Shown: piece after piece, positions 22,474 to 33,486 of the stretch
Layout of the letters: each line of letters opens with the position of its first letter
Numbering within the stretch: the stretch's first letter is position 1
Source of the DNA: Isoetes taiwanensis
Lineage: Eukaryota > Streptophyta > Lycopodiopsida > Isoetales > Isoetaceae
Reading direction: 5' to 3'
Length of the DNA stretch: 64,000 nucleotides
Assembly: GCA_021234155.1 (NCBI GenBank)
Contig: JAJEKV010000546.1
Location: 1-64,000 of the forward strand
The notes under the pieces: model-generated
What the model saw: the letters and a program-made list of their open reading frames with translations, nothing else
Told to the model about the DNA's origin: nothing
The model's database searches: none
Position numbers and translations under genes: made by a program

Positions 22474-23625
22474 CAGCCAAAAGCAGCTACAAGAGAAAAA
22501 AAAGAAACGCATGAATTTCTTTACCTTGATATAGCTTAGTAGCCCATTTCAATAGTTATGAATGTAGCGATATTTTGTGTGTATCTCGTCTCAATCATTC
22601 TTCTGACATCTTTATGGGTTATTGTTGTGAGGTTGAATGCCAGTCGTGGATGTGCAGCATATCCTGGGTATAATGCCAGATCGGCGGTCACTATCTTTTT
22701 GGACAAAAAATCTCCTGCAACTTCCTAAGGTCTCGATCGACCTCATCGTTGTAGCGCAGGAAAAAAAAACCATGGCTTCCTAAAGCAGGAACTCAAACAT
22801 CGAATCAATGCTGCAAAATAGACACCGGAATGCTGCCGGAATGCCTCCTGCCGGAATGCCTGCTGCTACGCAACCTCACCAGAACCCATTCGTTTAATAC
22901 ATTCTCCCACAACCCATCAAGTATCTGCCACAACTCCTCGGATTTCAGGTCAGGAAAATGGTGCGCTACAGCAGACGCCGAAGACCAATCGCCCAGAGCC
23001 CTGTTCTGTTCAAAGCTAAAGAAAAATCCGCTATTTTTTGCTCCCTTAAGCCCTTATGTGCCGTATTGGACCTGTTCTTCTCAGAAACCATGGCAAATCT
23101 GCCCCGCTCTTCTCAGAAAGCATGGCAAATCTTCGAACAGGAGCAGCTATGGACTGCCGGAATGACTCCCCGACCGTCGCATCTCCAGCGGACGATTCTA
23201 TGGTGCTTCATCTCCAAACCTGGCTCGCCCTGCAGCAGAAGCTCTGGTCGACAATCGTGCCCTGCGTTCCAAAACCGGTCTCGTGGCTTTCCAAAACCGT
23301 ACCTTTGCAAAGAAACACTAATTAAATCATAAATAACCACTCCAAAATAGAAACTTGCCCCTCACAACCAAGAAGCAGCTCAAACATGCACAAATATACC
23401 ATTTTTTATACAATACAATACCAAAATCATAGTTTCCACCATTGCGAGAATACCCTCCCCCAATACCAAACGAATTGGGCAAACATAATATGAAAGAATA
23501 TATATGTCTTTTCTTCTATTAGAATTTGAACGCCAAACGTTCTCTCTTTTCGAGCGTTCTATTCTTCCGGTGTTTTGTTTAGGAAGATACACGTAGGCCC
23601 TTCACATGTTTGCAAGCACTTCGAG
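22474..23625. other. Intergenic DNA, no supported gene
   Basis: Plus-strand frames at 22,830-23,332 arise from slightly GC-richer sequence with small internal duplications (TGCCGGAATGCCT near 22,830-22,860, and a 27-bp repeat around CTCAGAAAsCATGGCAAATC at 23,080-23,130). I recognise no domain in any of the three overlapping frames. Confidence 0.4.
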
Positions 23626-23629
23626 CCTC

Positions 23630-23763
23630 CATGTCCTCTTCAATTGTCTAGGCTTTCTGCCCATGTTTGTTGTTCGTTTTGAGATGGGGCCTAGCCCCTT
23701 TGGGCTTAATGCCTTTGTTCATTGTACCGTCTCGTTGCCTTTGTGAACGTAAAAATTACATCC

Positions 23764-23802
<39 letters not shown>

Positions 23803-23820
23803 AATCAATCAATCAATCAA
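23630..23820 (+). mobile_element. Truncated LINE-like 3' end with (ATCT)n tail
   Basis: A T/G-rich 3'-UTR-like stretch (23,640-23,750) ends GTGAACGTAAAAATTACATCC and runs into about ten ATCT units followed by four ATCA units (23,760-23,820). The layout fits the 3' end of a 5'-truncated non-LTR retroposon with a simple-repeat tail. No reverse transcriptase part remains, so the class is inferred. Confidence 0.45.
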
Positions 23821-24291
23821 GAGGTCCATTTTCCTAACTTTTGCTTCGTGATACATGAACTTCCATCTTTATTTTGGTGATTCTATGTCCCATCCATCTT
23901 CTACAATGGCCTTGTTCCTCCAAAAGCAACTTGGTTGAGAAAATTCTACATAAGTCTTGCAAGTTTTTAGATGGATTTGAAAAATTCACAATGTAATTTA
24001 GAGAGCGTAGGGAAGTTTCTTGCTATAAATAGCAATTTTTTTAGAACTTCTAGCCTCCATGGGGTTTCTATATGTTTGTTGGGAGCGTAACAAGTTTGCT
24101 AATTTAAGCAAAAATTATGCAAAAATAATCCTCAAACACAAGCTCTGCTAAAGAGTCAACCTAGTGTAAGCGCTTTGCAAGGAACAACTTTGCATTAGGG
24201 CCACATCAAAATTCGAAAAGCCCTCAAACCTTAAAAAAGAAAAAACTAGTCCCAAATTAATCACAGCTTTCTATAGCAAGCTTAACCTTAT
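23821..24291. other. No feature recognised
   Basis: AT-rich sequence leading into the 640-bp tandem duplication. Nothing coding is seen. Confidence 0.5.
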
Positions 24292-24933
24292 GAGAGGGTG
24301 ATCCTTTCTTGCATTCTTAGGCTACCCATGTGCTAAGTCGATACCTTTATGAGGGGTGAGCCTTTCCTACATTCTTAGGCTATCCACATGTTAGCTTGCA
24401 TGAGTCAAATTTGACGTGGCATAAGCATGCCTAGTTAGATTCCCAACTTTCACATAAATGGTCCAAGAAACAAGAAGGTAGAAAATTTTTGGTTACGACG
24501 ACAAGGGGGGCACAAGATTACCTGTCCTTCTTTGTATCAATGTCATAATATAAAAGGCAAGTTGATCAATTTTATGGAAATAAAAACTATCATAATTTTT
24601 TTGTGCAAAATCTCTAGTTTATGTATGGTAAATATGAGAAAACAACAACAAAGAACCAATGAAGTTCTTGACACGAGCCAAAAAGTATTCACCTTAATCT
24701 TGGATTTAGATTTCAATTCTTTTCCTCATGGGCAAAGAACAATCAATATGGCCAATTAAAAGCATTGGGTTCTCTCGTTTTTAGATTGCCCTTCCCCCTC
24801 CCCAAAACAAAGGGCAATTCGTTAGGAGAGGATGGCATCTTGAGGATATTCTAGGCATATTTAATGATCTAACCAATTGCAATGATTGGTTCTTTTTCCT
24901 CATGAGAAATTTTTGAACTCATTCTACACTTTC
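24292..24933 (+). repeat. ~642-bp tandem duplication, unit 1
   Basis: Begins GAGAGGGTGATCCTTTC and ends at the start of unit 2. The copies align along their full length with scattered indels, including poly-A length changes. The open frame 24,532-24,759 is broken in unit 2, which argues against coding function. Confidence 0.9.
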
Positions 24934-25591
24934 GAGAGGGTGATCCTTTCTTGCATTCTTAGGCTACCCATGTGCTAAGTCGATACCTTTATGAGGGGTG
25001 AGCCTTTCCTACATTCTTAGGCTATCCACATGTTAGCTTGCATGAGTCAAATTTGACGTGGCATAAGCATGCCTAGTTAGATTCCCAACTTTCACATAAA
25101 TGGTCCAAGAAACAAGAAGGTAGAAAATTTTTTGGTTACGACGACAAGGGGGCACAAGATTACCTGTCCTTCTTTGTATCAATGTCATAATATAAAAGGC
25201 AAGTTGATCAATTTTATGGAAATAAAACTATCATAATTTTTTGTGCAAAATCACTAGTTTATGTATGGTAAATATGAGAAAACAACATGTAAAAGAACCA
25301 ATGAAGTTCTTGACACGATCTAAAAGTATTCAAACTTAATCTTGGATTGGTGCACTTAGATTTCAATTCTTTTTCCTCGATGCGGAAGAATCAATATACA
25401 GGTGTGCAATTAAAAGCATTGGGTTCTCTCACGTTTTTAGATTACCCTTCCCCCTGCCCCCAAAACAAAGGGCCAATTAGTTAGGGAGAGAATGGCATCT
25501 TGAGGATATTCTAGGCATATTTAATGATCTAACCAACGCAATGATTGGTTCTTTTCTCGGCAAGAGAAATTTTTTGAACTCATTCTACACT
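24934..25591 (+). repeat. ~650-bp tandem duplication, unit 2
   Basis: Direct head-to-tail copy of 24,292-24,933, ending at TTTGAACTCATTCTACACT. Most differences from unit 1 are small indels (for example 25,285 and 25,400), suggesting an old duplication or local assembly noise. Confidence 0.9.
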
Positions 25592-26365
25592 CATCTCTTG
25601 CCAAATAAAAAATGCATACCAAATACTAGTTTTAATTTGCAAAGTATGGTGGCCATGGTAGCTTCTTGTCCAAGAGAATGGAGGCACAAGCACGTGGCGT
25701 TGCCTCCTACTATGGAGGTTGGCTATGGAGCATATGCTTAGTTTCTTTCAAGGTATCGGGCCGGATACATAGACTAGGTGATTGGCCTATATATTCGACT
25801 TAGTACTTTTTGGTGACCACCCAAAAGTTTTCATGTAATTACATGTCTTAGTCCAAGCTCACTATCTAATCTATTTCCATGGTGGCTTAGCATTCTATAG
25901 TGAAGGGTAAATTTTATGGATGCAGTTCTATTATTTTTGACATATTAATTTGAATGTCAAGATTCCTAGTTTATGTTTGTTGCATTGGATGTGCACTAAT
26001 GCATAGTACATAGTTATAACATTTGAGCTTGGTTACTAGTTAATTCAAATTTATTGACATTATGGGTCAATGCATTGGAGCTATTTCTTGAGATAGGCAG
26101 TAGACATCTTTAGTATACCTTATTTGTTATGTCTACAAAGCTAGCTGGGCAAATGGAGTTTGGAAACGGATGGCATTGAATTGGCACATGATCATAAAGC
26201 TATACAACATTTGGTTGTTGAGGCAATTGTTGCCTAAGATGGATTAAGAGGATTAAGAGTACTTCTAAAAAAGAAATGTTGTATTGATTTGGGAAATAGA
26301 GCAAGGGGGCTTCATTCATGTATGGGAGGGATATGCCGCGTTCAAGGGGTGGCTAAAAATCCCCC
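25592..26365. other. No gene recognised
   Basis: AT-rich DNA. The small plus frame at 25,541-25,741 overlaps the tandem repeat edge and has no motif. Confidence 0.45.
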
Positions 26366-26540
26366 TTGTATACGGATTTTTAAGAGCCAATTTTGACCCC
26401 ATCCATATAAAATTTAACTAGGCTAGTGCAAAAAATACCAAAAACGCGACCCTTACTGATCGTATATGTACAGAAATGGGTCGAAAAAATCCTCCTCTCG
26501 TGCATGCATATTGTTTATACGTAAAAAATGGTGAATCCTC
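26366..26540 (+). repeat. ~180-bp dispersed repeat, copy 2
   Basis: Second copy of the 20,031-20,215 repeat, same orientation, diverged by substitutions and indels. Confidence 0.75.
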
Positions 26541-26699
26541 CTTGAAGTATAGCAACTAAGGAAAGTCATTTTACAAGGAATGACATCGTGTTATGAGGTA
26601 TCATGGATGTTTAGCAACACCAGATACAAATTTTACATGACATGATGGAAGGGCAACTTGGTTAACCCCATATGTATATAGCTCAAGATACTTTTACTC

Positions 26700-27580
26700 T
26701 AGTTTAGGGGATCCTGGAGGTAAAAATCGTCCTCAGGAATCGGGTCACTAGCGGGATCCGTCGAAGTATGGGCCGACGCCATGTAGGCACCGACCATCTC
26801 AGCCATAGAAAACCCCATCCGTTTGCAGCCATCCGCATTCAGAGATCCCGGCCTCCGGGATCACACTGACGATACCATCCTCCGGGATCCCCTGGACATG
26901 GCCGTCTGAGAGGCATTATCGATCCTTGGGGTTATCCCGACCTCCGGATCCCCGGGCTCACAGAGGTGGATCTCCTTCTCGGGCCAACAGGGGCGCATCC
27001 GCCGAGGTGATCGCCCTCCCCGGGGATCCACGGGCCCCCGTGAGATGGGCCCCTCCTGGGATAATCGATGTGGCAGTTAACGCCGGACCTTATGCGCGCC
27101 AGATGTCGCCCTCTCGGGGATCCCAGCAGGAGGGTGGATCTCCTCCTCCGGGATCACGCATGGCGATGTGGACCCCGGCTTCGGGATCATCGCGCAGGGG
27201 GCGTGGGTCCGGCCTACGGCTAAGATGGCCGAGGTCCTCGGATCCCCCCCGATCAAAGGCCGTGGAGACCATCAGCAAGCAGGTGGCGTGGATCCCTCCT
27301 CAGGATCACCTGCTGCGGATTGGTAATGGCGTTATCCAAGGGGGGTGATCCCCGCCTCCGGATCCACGCCACGGCCGGGAGGATGTTATCTTGACTGCGG
27401 TGATCCACGCCCTCCGAGGTCCCAGGCCAATGACATGGATCCCTCCCGAGATCACCCCATGGTGGCGTAGTTCGGCCGACATGGATCCACTCTGTGGATG
27501 TGGATCTCGATGTTAGGTGCAATGGATCGTTAGATTGCAGCCATTAGATTCCATGTTGCCTACGGTCCTCGGGGATCCCG
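26700..27580. repeat. GC-rich, GATC-rich degenerate minisatellite
   Basis: About 25 GATC sites, many as GGATCC, occur in under 900 bp, often as pairs 13-19 bp apart (e.g. 27,290/27,304; 27,347/27,361; 27,438/27,451; 27,483/27,502) with ~45-57 bp between pairs. GC content is far above the AT-rich flanks. The plus frame 26,926-27,348 (140 codons, Pro/Arg/Ser-rich) and its antisense shadows follow from this composition, and I do not call them genes. Confidence 0.7.
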
Positions 27581-27915
27581 CCTGCAACCATACGTCAGAT
27601 TTGAATTAAATTAGGATAGGACATTAATGAGGGTACACGGCCAATCTTATATTGTCATGTAGTAGATAGAGATAGGAGGATGAAATACCACTCCGTTGAA
27701 GTCAAAAGAATTTTCTTTTTGCGTCGAAGTTCTCCCTCTGGGTGATTGCGGTGGCCTGTTGCCGCTACAACTCTGCAATGTCAAGCGAAAGCATTCGAGC
27801 AAGGATGTATCGATGATTTAAGTAGTTGGGCGGTAAAATCACCTCTAACTCGCTTTTAGTGTTCTTTAACATTTTTAATATTTCTTAACTATTTCATACA
27901 ATTTATGGCAAATGG
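27581..27915. other. Spacer, nothing recognised
   Basis: Composition drops back to AT-rich. No feature was found. Confidence 0.45.
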
Positions 27916-28688
27916 ATGAGTCGATTCAGTTGGAAGTTAGCTCGAAGACCAGCTTGAGAGACAACAATGTGTTTGACAAAGGGGCTTTATCATCATTCAA
28001 GATTCGGGAGTTCTTTCCTAACCACGAAGATGGATGGAAGTGATATCTGCAGTCTAAGTGGAAAGGACCAAAACGAGAAAAATGGAAGTAAAGAAGAAGA
28101 ACATTCAAGAAGATCTTGGAGTTTTTCGGCCAACTGCAGGGAGATCATTCTGGGCAGGAGGTGAAAGATGGTGCAGATGATAAGGCTCGGGTCATAGATC
28201 ATGAGCGAGAATTAGATATTTTTCGATCGGGCCAAGTTCGAGGGCTCAAGATGCCCGTGATTACGTTCATGATCGATTGGCCTAGGAGATGGATATGTCA
28301 TGTTGAGGACTCGCACCAAGTCAGTATTCTTGAAAGGTTTTACTCGAGAATCACAAAAGGTTCGAGAGTTCATGAAGCGTATGATAAATTCAAGGTTCTG
28401 ATGCTCCAAGGGGAGGATTCAGAAAATTATGGTAAAGTCTTCATGACCAAGAGCATGGATCGATTTCAAGTATGCCCACAATTTAACGAGGAAATTGCAA
28501 CAGCAAGTATGCAGCCGGATGATGGTGATAAACAAATCGACATGGGCCTTTGGATAAGATTTAAAAGAAGAGTTAAGTCAATCTTTAGTTGTAGAGGAAG
28601 AAAGTTGCCAATTGGAGTCCCAACACAAGCAAATCAAAGAGATAAAGGCCAGGATGGGGAAAAGGCACAAGAATCTAATCTCGGATGA
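27916..28688 (+). CDS. Unidentified coding region (gene fragment)
   Basis: The open frame from the ATG at 28,116 runs 190 codons to 28,688, with charged, protein-like composition (for example WPRRWICHVEDSHQVSI). Upstream, 27,916-28,115 contains in-register coding-like runs in other frames (DESIQLEVSSKTSLRDN), so the gene probably begins earlier and is frame-disrupted. I do not recognise a domain. After restoring the proposed inversion (see findings), this region would lie upstream, on the same strand, of the ULP1-like exon at 31.4-31.6 kb and could belong to the same gene. Confidence 0.45.
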
Positions 28689-28850
28689 GGAGCTATGGCC
28701 GACTATTTTGAGGAGTGAGGGATCACCGGACGAGGGATGATCTAGGGTAGCGGTGAAGGCTGCCGTGATGTAATTTTTCCTCTCCTCACCATGAAATCGA
28801 GGGCCTCGGGTGAAGCCCAAGGCCTCAATCACTTGACATTGCCCCCAATG

Positions 28851-29055
28851 GATTTATCCATGAAGAGGTTGAAGAGGAGCCTCCTTGTCCCCAAAATAAT
28901 CTTCTAAAACTAGCAAGATAGTCTTGTTACATCCGTGATAGCATGCCGTAAAGATATTGATGCAATCCATTCGGTGGTTATTGAGAGCTCCTATATCAAG
29001 GTGGGCAAGCAATTCCAGAATGTGGAGTTCCGCATCCAGGAATTCGAGGCCCAAG
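28851..29055 (+). CDS. Coding fragment cut at the inversion breakpoint
   Basis: A plus frame reads DSLVTSVIACRKDIDAIHS and continues to FRIQEFEAQDGI before the sequence becomes copia LTR at about 29,060. Composition is exon-like, but no family is recognised. In the pre-inversion order it would continue into the WDIDLDCIGAYML piece at 32,200 read on the minus strand. That continuation is inference. Confidence 0.35.
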
Positions 29056-29061
29056 ACGGAA

Positions 29062-29322
29062 TCGTTCATGCACGATTTAGCCTACTGTGGTGATCGCAAT
29101 TATTGTGGGAAGATCGGGTTTATTTCTCTGCAGTAAGTTGTAGTGAATGACTTCAAATAATATACTCTATGGTATTATTATTGGCACCATTGGTTGGTTA
29201 AGCTAAAGAGTTCATGCCCTTACAATTTTGATGGCTTGCCAAGTTGTGTTGTAAAGTTGTCTTAACAATTTGAAAGAAGATTGATTCCTCCCTTTTGTAT
29301 TAACAAGTGCTTGAATTTCACA
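29062..29322 (+). repeat. Displaced 3' end of the copia 3' LTR
   Basis: Matches the reverse complement of 43,313-43,575, which is the second half of the copia 5' LTR, ending at the same terminal TTTCACA. It is followed by AAGAA (29,323-29,327). The 5' LTR at 43,920 is preceded, in element orientation, by the same AAGAA. The matching target duplication identifies this as the missing half of the 3' LTR whose first half is at 32,203-32,477, now inverted and 2.9 kb away. Confidence 0.8.
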
Positions 29323-31426
29323 AAGAAATCGATCTTCTTAGATGATTCAAGTGCTTCCAGATATCAAGGAGATAGAGCATGACCCTCAGATCTTTTAAGT
29401 TCAAAGGTGAGAGCCCTACTCGTCTGCCATTGCAAATTGTCAATGCAAATAGAAAGAAATGGTGAACGCCGCTTTTTAGTTTCCCTTAGCTCTAGCTTTG
29501 ATTTGACCTCTCAAATCATAACTCTCCCGAAATACTCATTTTTGAATTGGAATATGAGGGCATATTGCATAGCTTCGATCCCTAGGGTATGCACTTCAAA
29601 GCAACCTAAAGTTCTTAAATTAGATGCTTTTCAAAAACATCATCACTTGGTTTCCATCCCAAACTTGCACCGTAGAAATGTATATATATTTTAGGACACT
29701 ATAAAATAGAGATTGACTAATGAATGTTTCACGGTCACCTAGATTCATAGGCGGATGATAGAATGTTCGGAAGACATAACAAATTGGATGGTTGATTTCA
29801 AAACTAAAAAGTTACCACTCTTGCTTCTAACTATGCAACCGCTTGAAAAAGTATCAACTCTATACTATAGTATCAACTCTATGCTATGCCAAGGTTACCA
29901 CTCTTGCTTCTAACTATGCACCGACTTGAAAAAGTATCAACTCTATACTATAGTATCAACTCTATGCTATGCCAAAAGGTTACCACCCTTGGCTCCAGCC
30001 ATGCACAAGCTTGAACTTGCACTTTAAAATGCCTAAATTTCTTGTATATACAACCATTTGGAATTCCAATAAATATATACATATAATTAATGCTTGCAAT
30101 TCTTCAGACAAACTTCATCATGTACTTCCCTTTTTCTTGGTACAAATCATAGTAAAACCTTGCTTTCGAACTTGTTTGTATAATACAAGACCACAAATCC
30201 TATAAAGCTCCTCAAACTCACCATTATTCCAATACCTAATTGGGTGAACAAGACCTTCACTCCGCATTAAAAAATGATAAGATGAAATACTATGTACTAT
30301 GATCAAAAGAGACAAAAAGAAAAGAGACTAAGACAACTTTTTTCCATGTTTTAACATGGCGTTAGAACATTATATCAAGAGGTCTTAACTTAAAGCCATA
30401 AATGGATTTTATGTCTAACACAATTTTTATGTCTACAATATATGAGCACACATTTCTTTCAATAGAAAGATTTAGTTTTAGAGTTAAAGAATATGATATC
30501 ACATGTAACTGCATAAAATATCCATTAATAAAACATTGGCGTCTTCCTCTCATTCTCATGAGCCTAAATTGTGTGGCAGAACGAAGGGTAATTACACAGT
30601 CATACCTTCTTTCTGAACAGGAACTTCCTTAATAGCTTGTAGGATCTGGAGTAGATTTGTATTAGCAGTCTGTTGGATCAGTCTTGTTGAATTTGTGTGA
30701 GATATGAGCAAGAATTCATCAAATGTATAACACAAGGTATAGAGAGTAGCCTTTTAGAGCTTTTGTGACGATTCTTGAGTAAACCAACATTTGAATTATA
30801 CTTTGATCAATGAGCCATTTTTTACCAGCAGGACAGTATTATCGAGTTGATGTACAATTTCAAGGCATCTAGGCTAGTTTCTCGAATAATTTGTTGGAGA
30901 GATTTCAGTCCACAATCGACTTCTTTGATAACGCTTTTGAAATAAAAAAAGCTCCATGAACCTAAATCTAAAAAGATGTATGAGAATATAAACAATTGTT
31001 TTCAAGAGTATTTGTGATTCATTCTTTGTAGATTTGAATTACACTTCATGGTGAGAACTTGGTGAAAATTGAATTCCAACTTGAAGAACTTGGATTTGGA
31101 TTACATCAATTGCGGCCGATCATAAGTTAAATTTCTGATTTTCATAGTTCGGATTTTCATTCACAGAAATTTACAACAAAAACAGATGTCATAGGGCTTC
31201 AAGGACCATACTTCAACAGAGGAGTTTGGGGTCTAGTTTCACCTTCCACACCCTCTGGTAAGTAGGATGCAGATTTGCCTAATGCCAAACATTCATGTAG
31301 TTTCATGACATAGCCTTGAAGCTTGCCCATGTGCAATCTGCTTCCTCTTCTTGATCCAGTCACGGTTAATCGTCATCTGCAAGGAAACATAAAAAAACAT
31401 AAACAACACGACAAAGAAACGTTAAA
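29323..31426. other. Inverted flank segment, mostly non-coding
   Basis: AT-rich DNA. It contains the 83-bp tandem repeat at 29,811-30,000 and otherwise no recognised gene. By the inversion model this was originally the DNA between the ULP1-like exon and the copia insertion site. Confidence 0.5.
29811..30000 (+). repeat. 83-bp tandem repeat (2.3 copies)
   Basis: Units start GTTACCACTC at 29,811, 29,894 and (partial) 29,979. Each contains an inner doubling of AGTATCAACTCTATrCTAT. Confidence 0.9.
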
Positions 31427-31610
31427 TTAAAAGACATTCACGTTATCCTCCTTGCCACTTATCTCCTTCACGAATTTCTCCACGAAATTAAGCATATACA
31501 CACCATAGTCGCTATTATTGTGTTGCTTAGGAGTTTCGAGTGGAATACAAGGTGCATTATACAATGCACTTGCCTCATGCCTCCACCTCTTAAACATGTC
31601 AGTTAGAAAC
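31427..31610 (-). pseudogene. ULP1/SENP-like cysteine protease C-terminal exon, catalytic Cys codon reads Tyr
   Basis: After a splice acceptor (TTGCAG, minus strand, just above 31,610) the frame reads LTDMFKRWRHEASALYN and then TPKQHNNSDYGVYMLNFVEKF, stopping at 31,427-31,429. P-Q-N-DCGVYML-F-E-F is the signature around the catalytic cysteine of ULP1/SENP (C48) proteases, which remove SUMO from proteins. Here the Cys position is Tyr (codon at 31,505-31,507), one G-to-A change from TGT. The Gln four residues before the Asn-Asn pair region is kept. The upstream His and Asp parts were not found, so this is a fragment or a dead gene. Confidence 0.65.
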
Positions 31611-31885
31611 CTGCAAGCATCTTAGAAGAGTGAGCAAAATTCAGAGGGAAAACTATGAAATCAAGAAATACCTACAATGTGATGTACTCCCTAGTCCGAG
31701 AGCATGCAAGGATTCATAGGAAACCGTGTGCAGATATAAGAACAAGGCTTCCCAAGCCGAAAGCAATGTGCTAATCCTTGTGTTACCAATATATAAAGGC
31801 CCAATGGCCAATCGTAAAACAGCCAATTCAAGAACAATTAACCGAAAAAAAGATGAAACCTAAATAAAGAGAGTTGAGTGTTTAC

Positions 31886-32202
31886 CTAGCATTCACAAAA
31901 ATGTAATAGAACTGTATTGTCCGGATTTTCCAGCGTGCCTTGCCAAAACGGATTCCTCGGGATGAGCTTGGTAAATTGCTCATAAGCACTATCCAGCCCA
32001 GCCTTATTTCCGCTTAAGAACAGCCGAATGCACCGTGTAGCAATACGTGATGGCACCTCTTCCTCGATGGGACTCGAGTGTAGAATTACGATGTAATAGT
32101 ACAATTCAGTAATTAATTGTGCAGATTCTAACAATTAAAATGTGAGGGGAACTCACAGCATATAAGCACCGATGCAATCCAAATCAATGTCCCACCGTGC
32201 TA
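31886..32202 (-). pseudogene. Unidentified exon(s) upstream of the ULP1-like exon
   Basis: On the minus strand, RWDIDLDCIGAYML is followed by a ~29-bp break and then an open run of about 80 codons (EEEVPSRIATRCIRLFLS ... PRNPFWQGTLENPDNT) to 31,886. GTAAAC, a donor-like site, lies just past the stop. The composition is clearly protein-like, but I do not recognise the family. It abuts the truncated copia LTR at 32,203, the proposed inversion breakpoint. Confidence 0.45.
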
Positions 32203-32477
32203 AATTTCCAGATAGGATAGGCTTCACCGCTTGAGTTTTTCGTTTGTTGCATTATCCCACAAGCTCAACTTCACAAACGAGCCCTTTGACTCATTGACCA
32301 TTGATTCAATGGTTTCAACCATTAACTTTTATTTTGCAAACTCAAAATAAGCACTTAGGCCATTAGGGTTAAGAAAACCTTAGCCAAACTTACAGATCAT
32401 TCTGCAACCTGCTTTACCATCAGAGATTAAGTAGTTTCATGAAAGCAATAATTATGCAATGATTCCAGACTTCAACA
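32203..32477 (-). repeat. Copia 3' LTR, first half only
   Basis: Begins TGTTGAAGTC right after a polypurine tract and matches 43,645-43,920 closely. Similarity stops at about 32,203 (GCTAAATTT), where coding-like DNA begins. Confidence 0.85.
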
Positions 32478-32489
32478 CTCCTCCTTCAT

Positions 32490-33280
32490 TGCATAAATAA
32501 TGCACCTTCAAACTTTTTGAAACTTTGTGAATTTGTTTCGAGCAAGAGCTTTGGTGAAAATATTCCAATTTGATTTTCGCACCAACATACTTCACTTGAA
32601 TGTTTCCTCCGGCAAATTTTGATCTCTAATATAGTGCATGCTCAACTCTATATGTTTTGTTCTTTTCATGTTCAACAGATTCTTAACAATTGTCGCATGC
32701 CTTTGGCTATCGAGAAAATGACAAAGGGCTCCAACTCGTTTAACATTTAGCTCCTCCAAAGAATCTTCTCGAGCGCATTATTTCCCTAGATAGTAGACAT
32801 GCGCAAGCATACCTCCTCTCGCCTGAAGATAACGCAGCTTTGTCAAATCGCTTTTTGGTTCTCCAAGTGATGGCACCACCACGCAAGATAAATTACATAA
32901 CCCGTGGTAGACTTCCTTCCTGTTTGATCCCCTGCCCAAAGATCCGAATAAGCATGCATCCAGAGGTCATCATTATCAAAGGTTATGCCAAAATCTTGTG
33001 TTCCTTTCAAGTATTTCAAAACCCTTTTTTGCCGCCACCAATGTATTTTGAGGGACTACTACATCTTCTCGCTAAGAATATTGACCGCGATAACATATGT
33101 CGTGCCCGGTATTGTTGCTTAAGTACGTAAGACAACCTACTAAAGCACGGTATGGTACCTGCTCCATGTACTTAAGCTCACAGATCCGCTTCAATATTAT
33201 TAGTCGGACTATGGCCCCGCACCATTGGAGTTTTGACAAGACTAGCATCCTCCATATTAAATTTCTTTAACATGTTCTCT
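32490..33280 (-). pseudogene. Copia RT end and RNase H
   Basis: The minus-strand frames read NMLKKFNMEDA and KTPM just below 33,280. These are followed by copia RNase H landmarks: YLKGT-like near 33,010, the ADWAG-type segment near 32,950, GYVI, ALSSGE near 32,840, and HIELS-like plus LPEE near 32,640. RNase H removes RNA from the RNA:DNA hybrid during element copying. Several stops and frame changes are present. The frame connects directly to the RT part beyond the DNA transposon. Confidence 0.75.
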
Positions 33281-33284
33281 ATGT

Positions 33285-33354
33285 GGGTGTAAATTTGATA
33301 GTGGTACCCCAAAAGCAATGGGACACTTTTTGCTTTAAGTGCTTTAGGTGCTTA
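33285..33354 (+). repeat. Left terminal inverted repeat and subterminal motif
   Basis: About 30 bp match the right end as an inverted repeat, followed by TTTAAGTGCTTTAGGTGCTTA (AAGTGCTT at 33,337-33,344). Confidence 0.85.
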
Positions 33355-33486
33355 TTCCGATCAAAATTTAGAGTAACTAATTATGAGGTTGTTATTCCAG
33401 AAATAGCAATCCTCTTCCCAGGAGGAAGGGATCGATGACATGGATTGATTCTTTGGGGGGAATTGATTTTTAGTTGATTCTACCGG

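Noticed and set aside
26926-27348. 140-codon Pro/Arg-rich open frame
   Set aside because: It follows from the GC-rich GATC repeat. Antisense frames are equally open and no domain is present.
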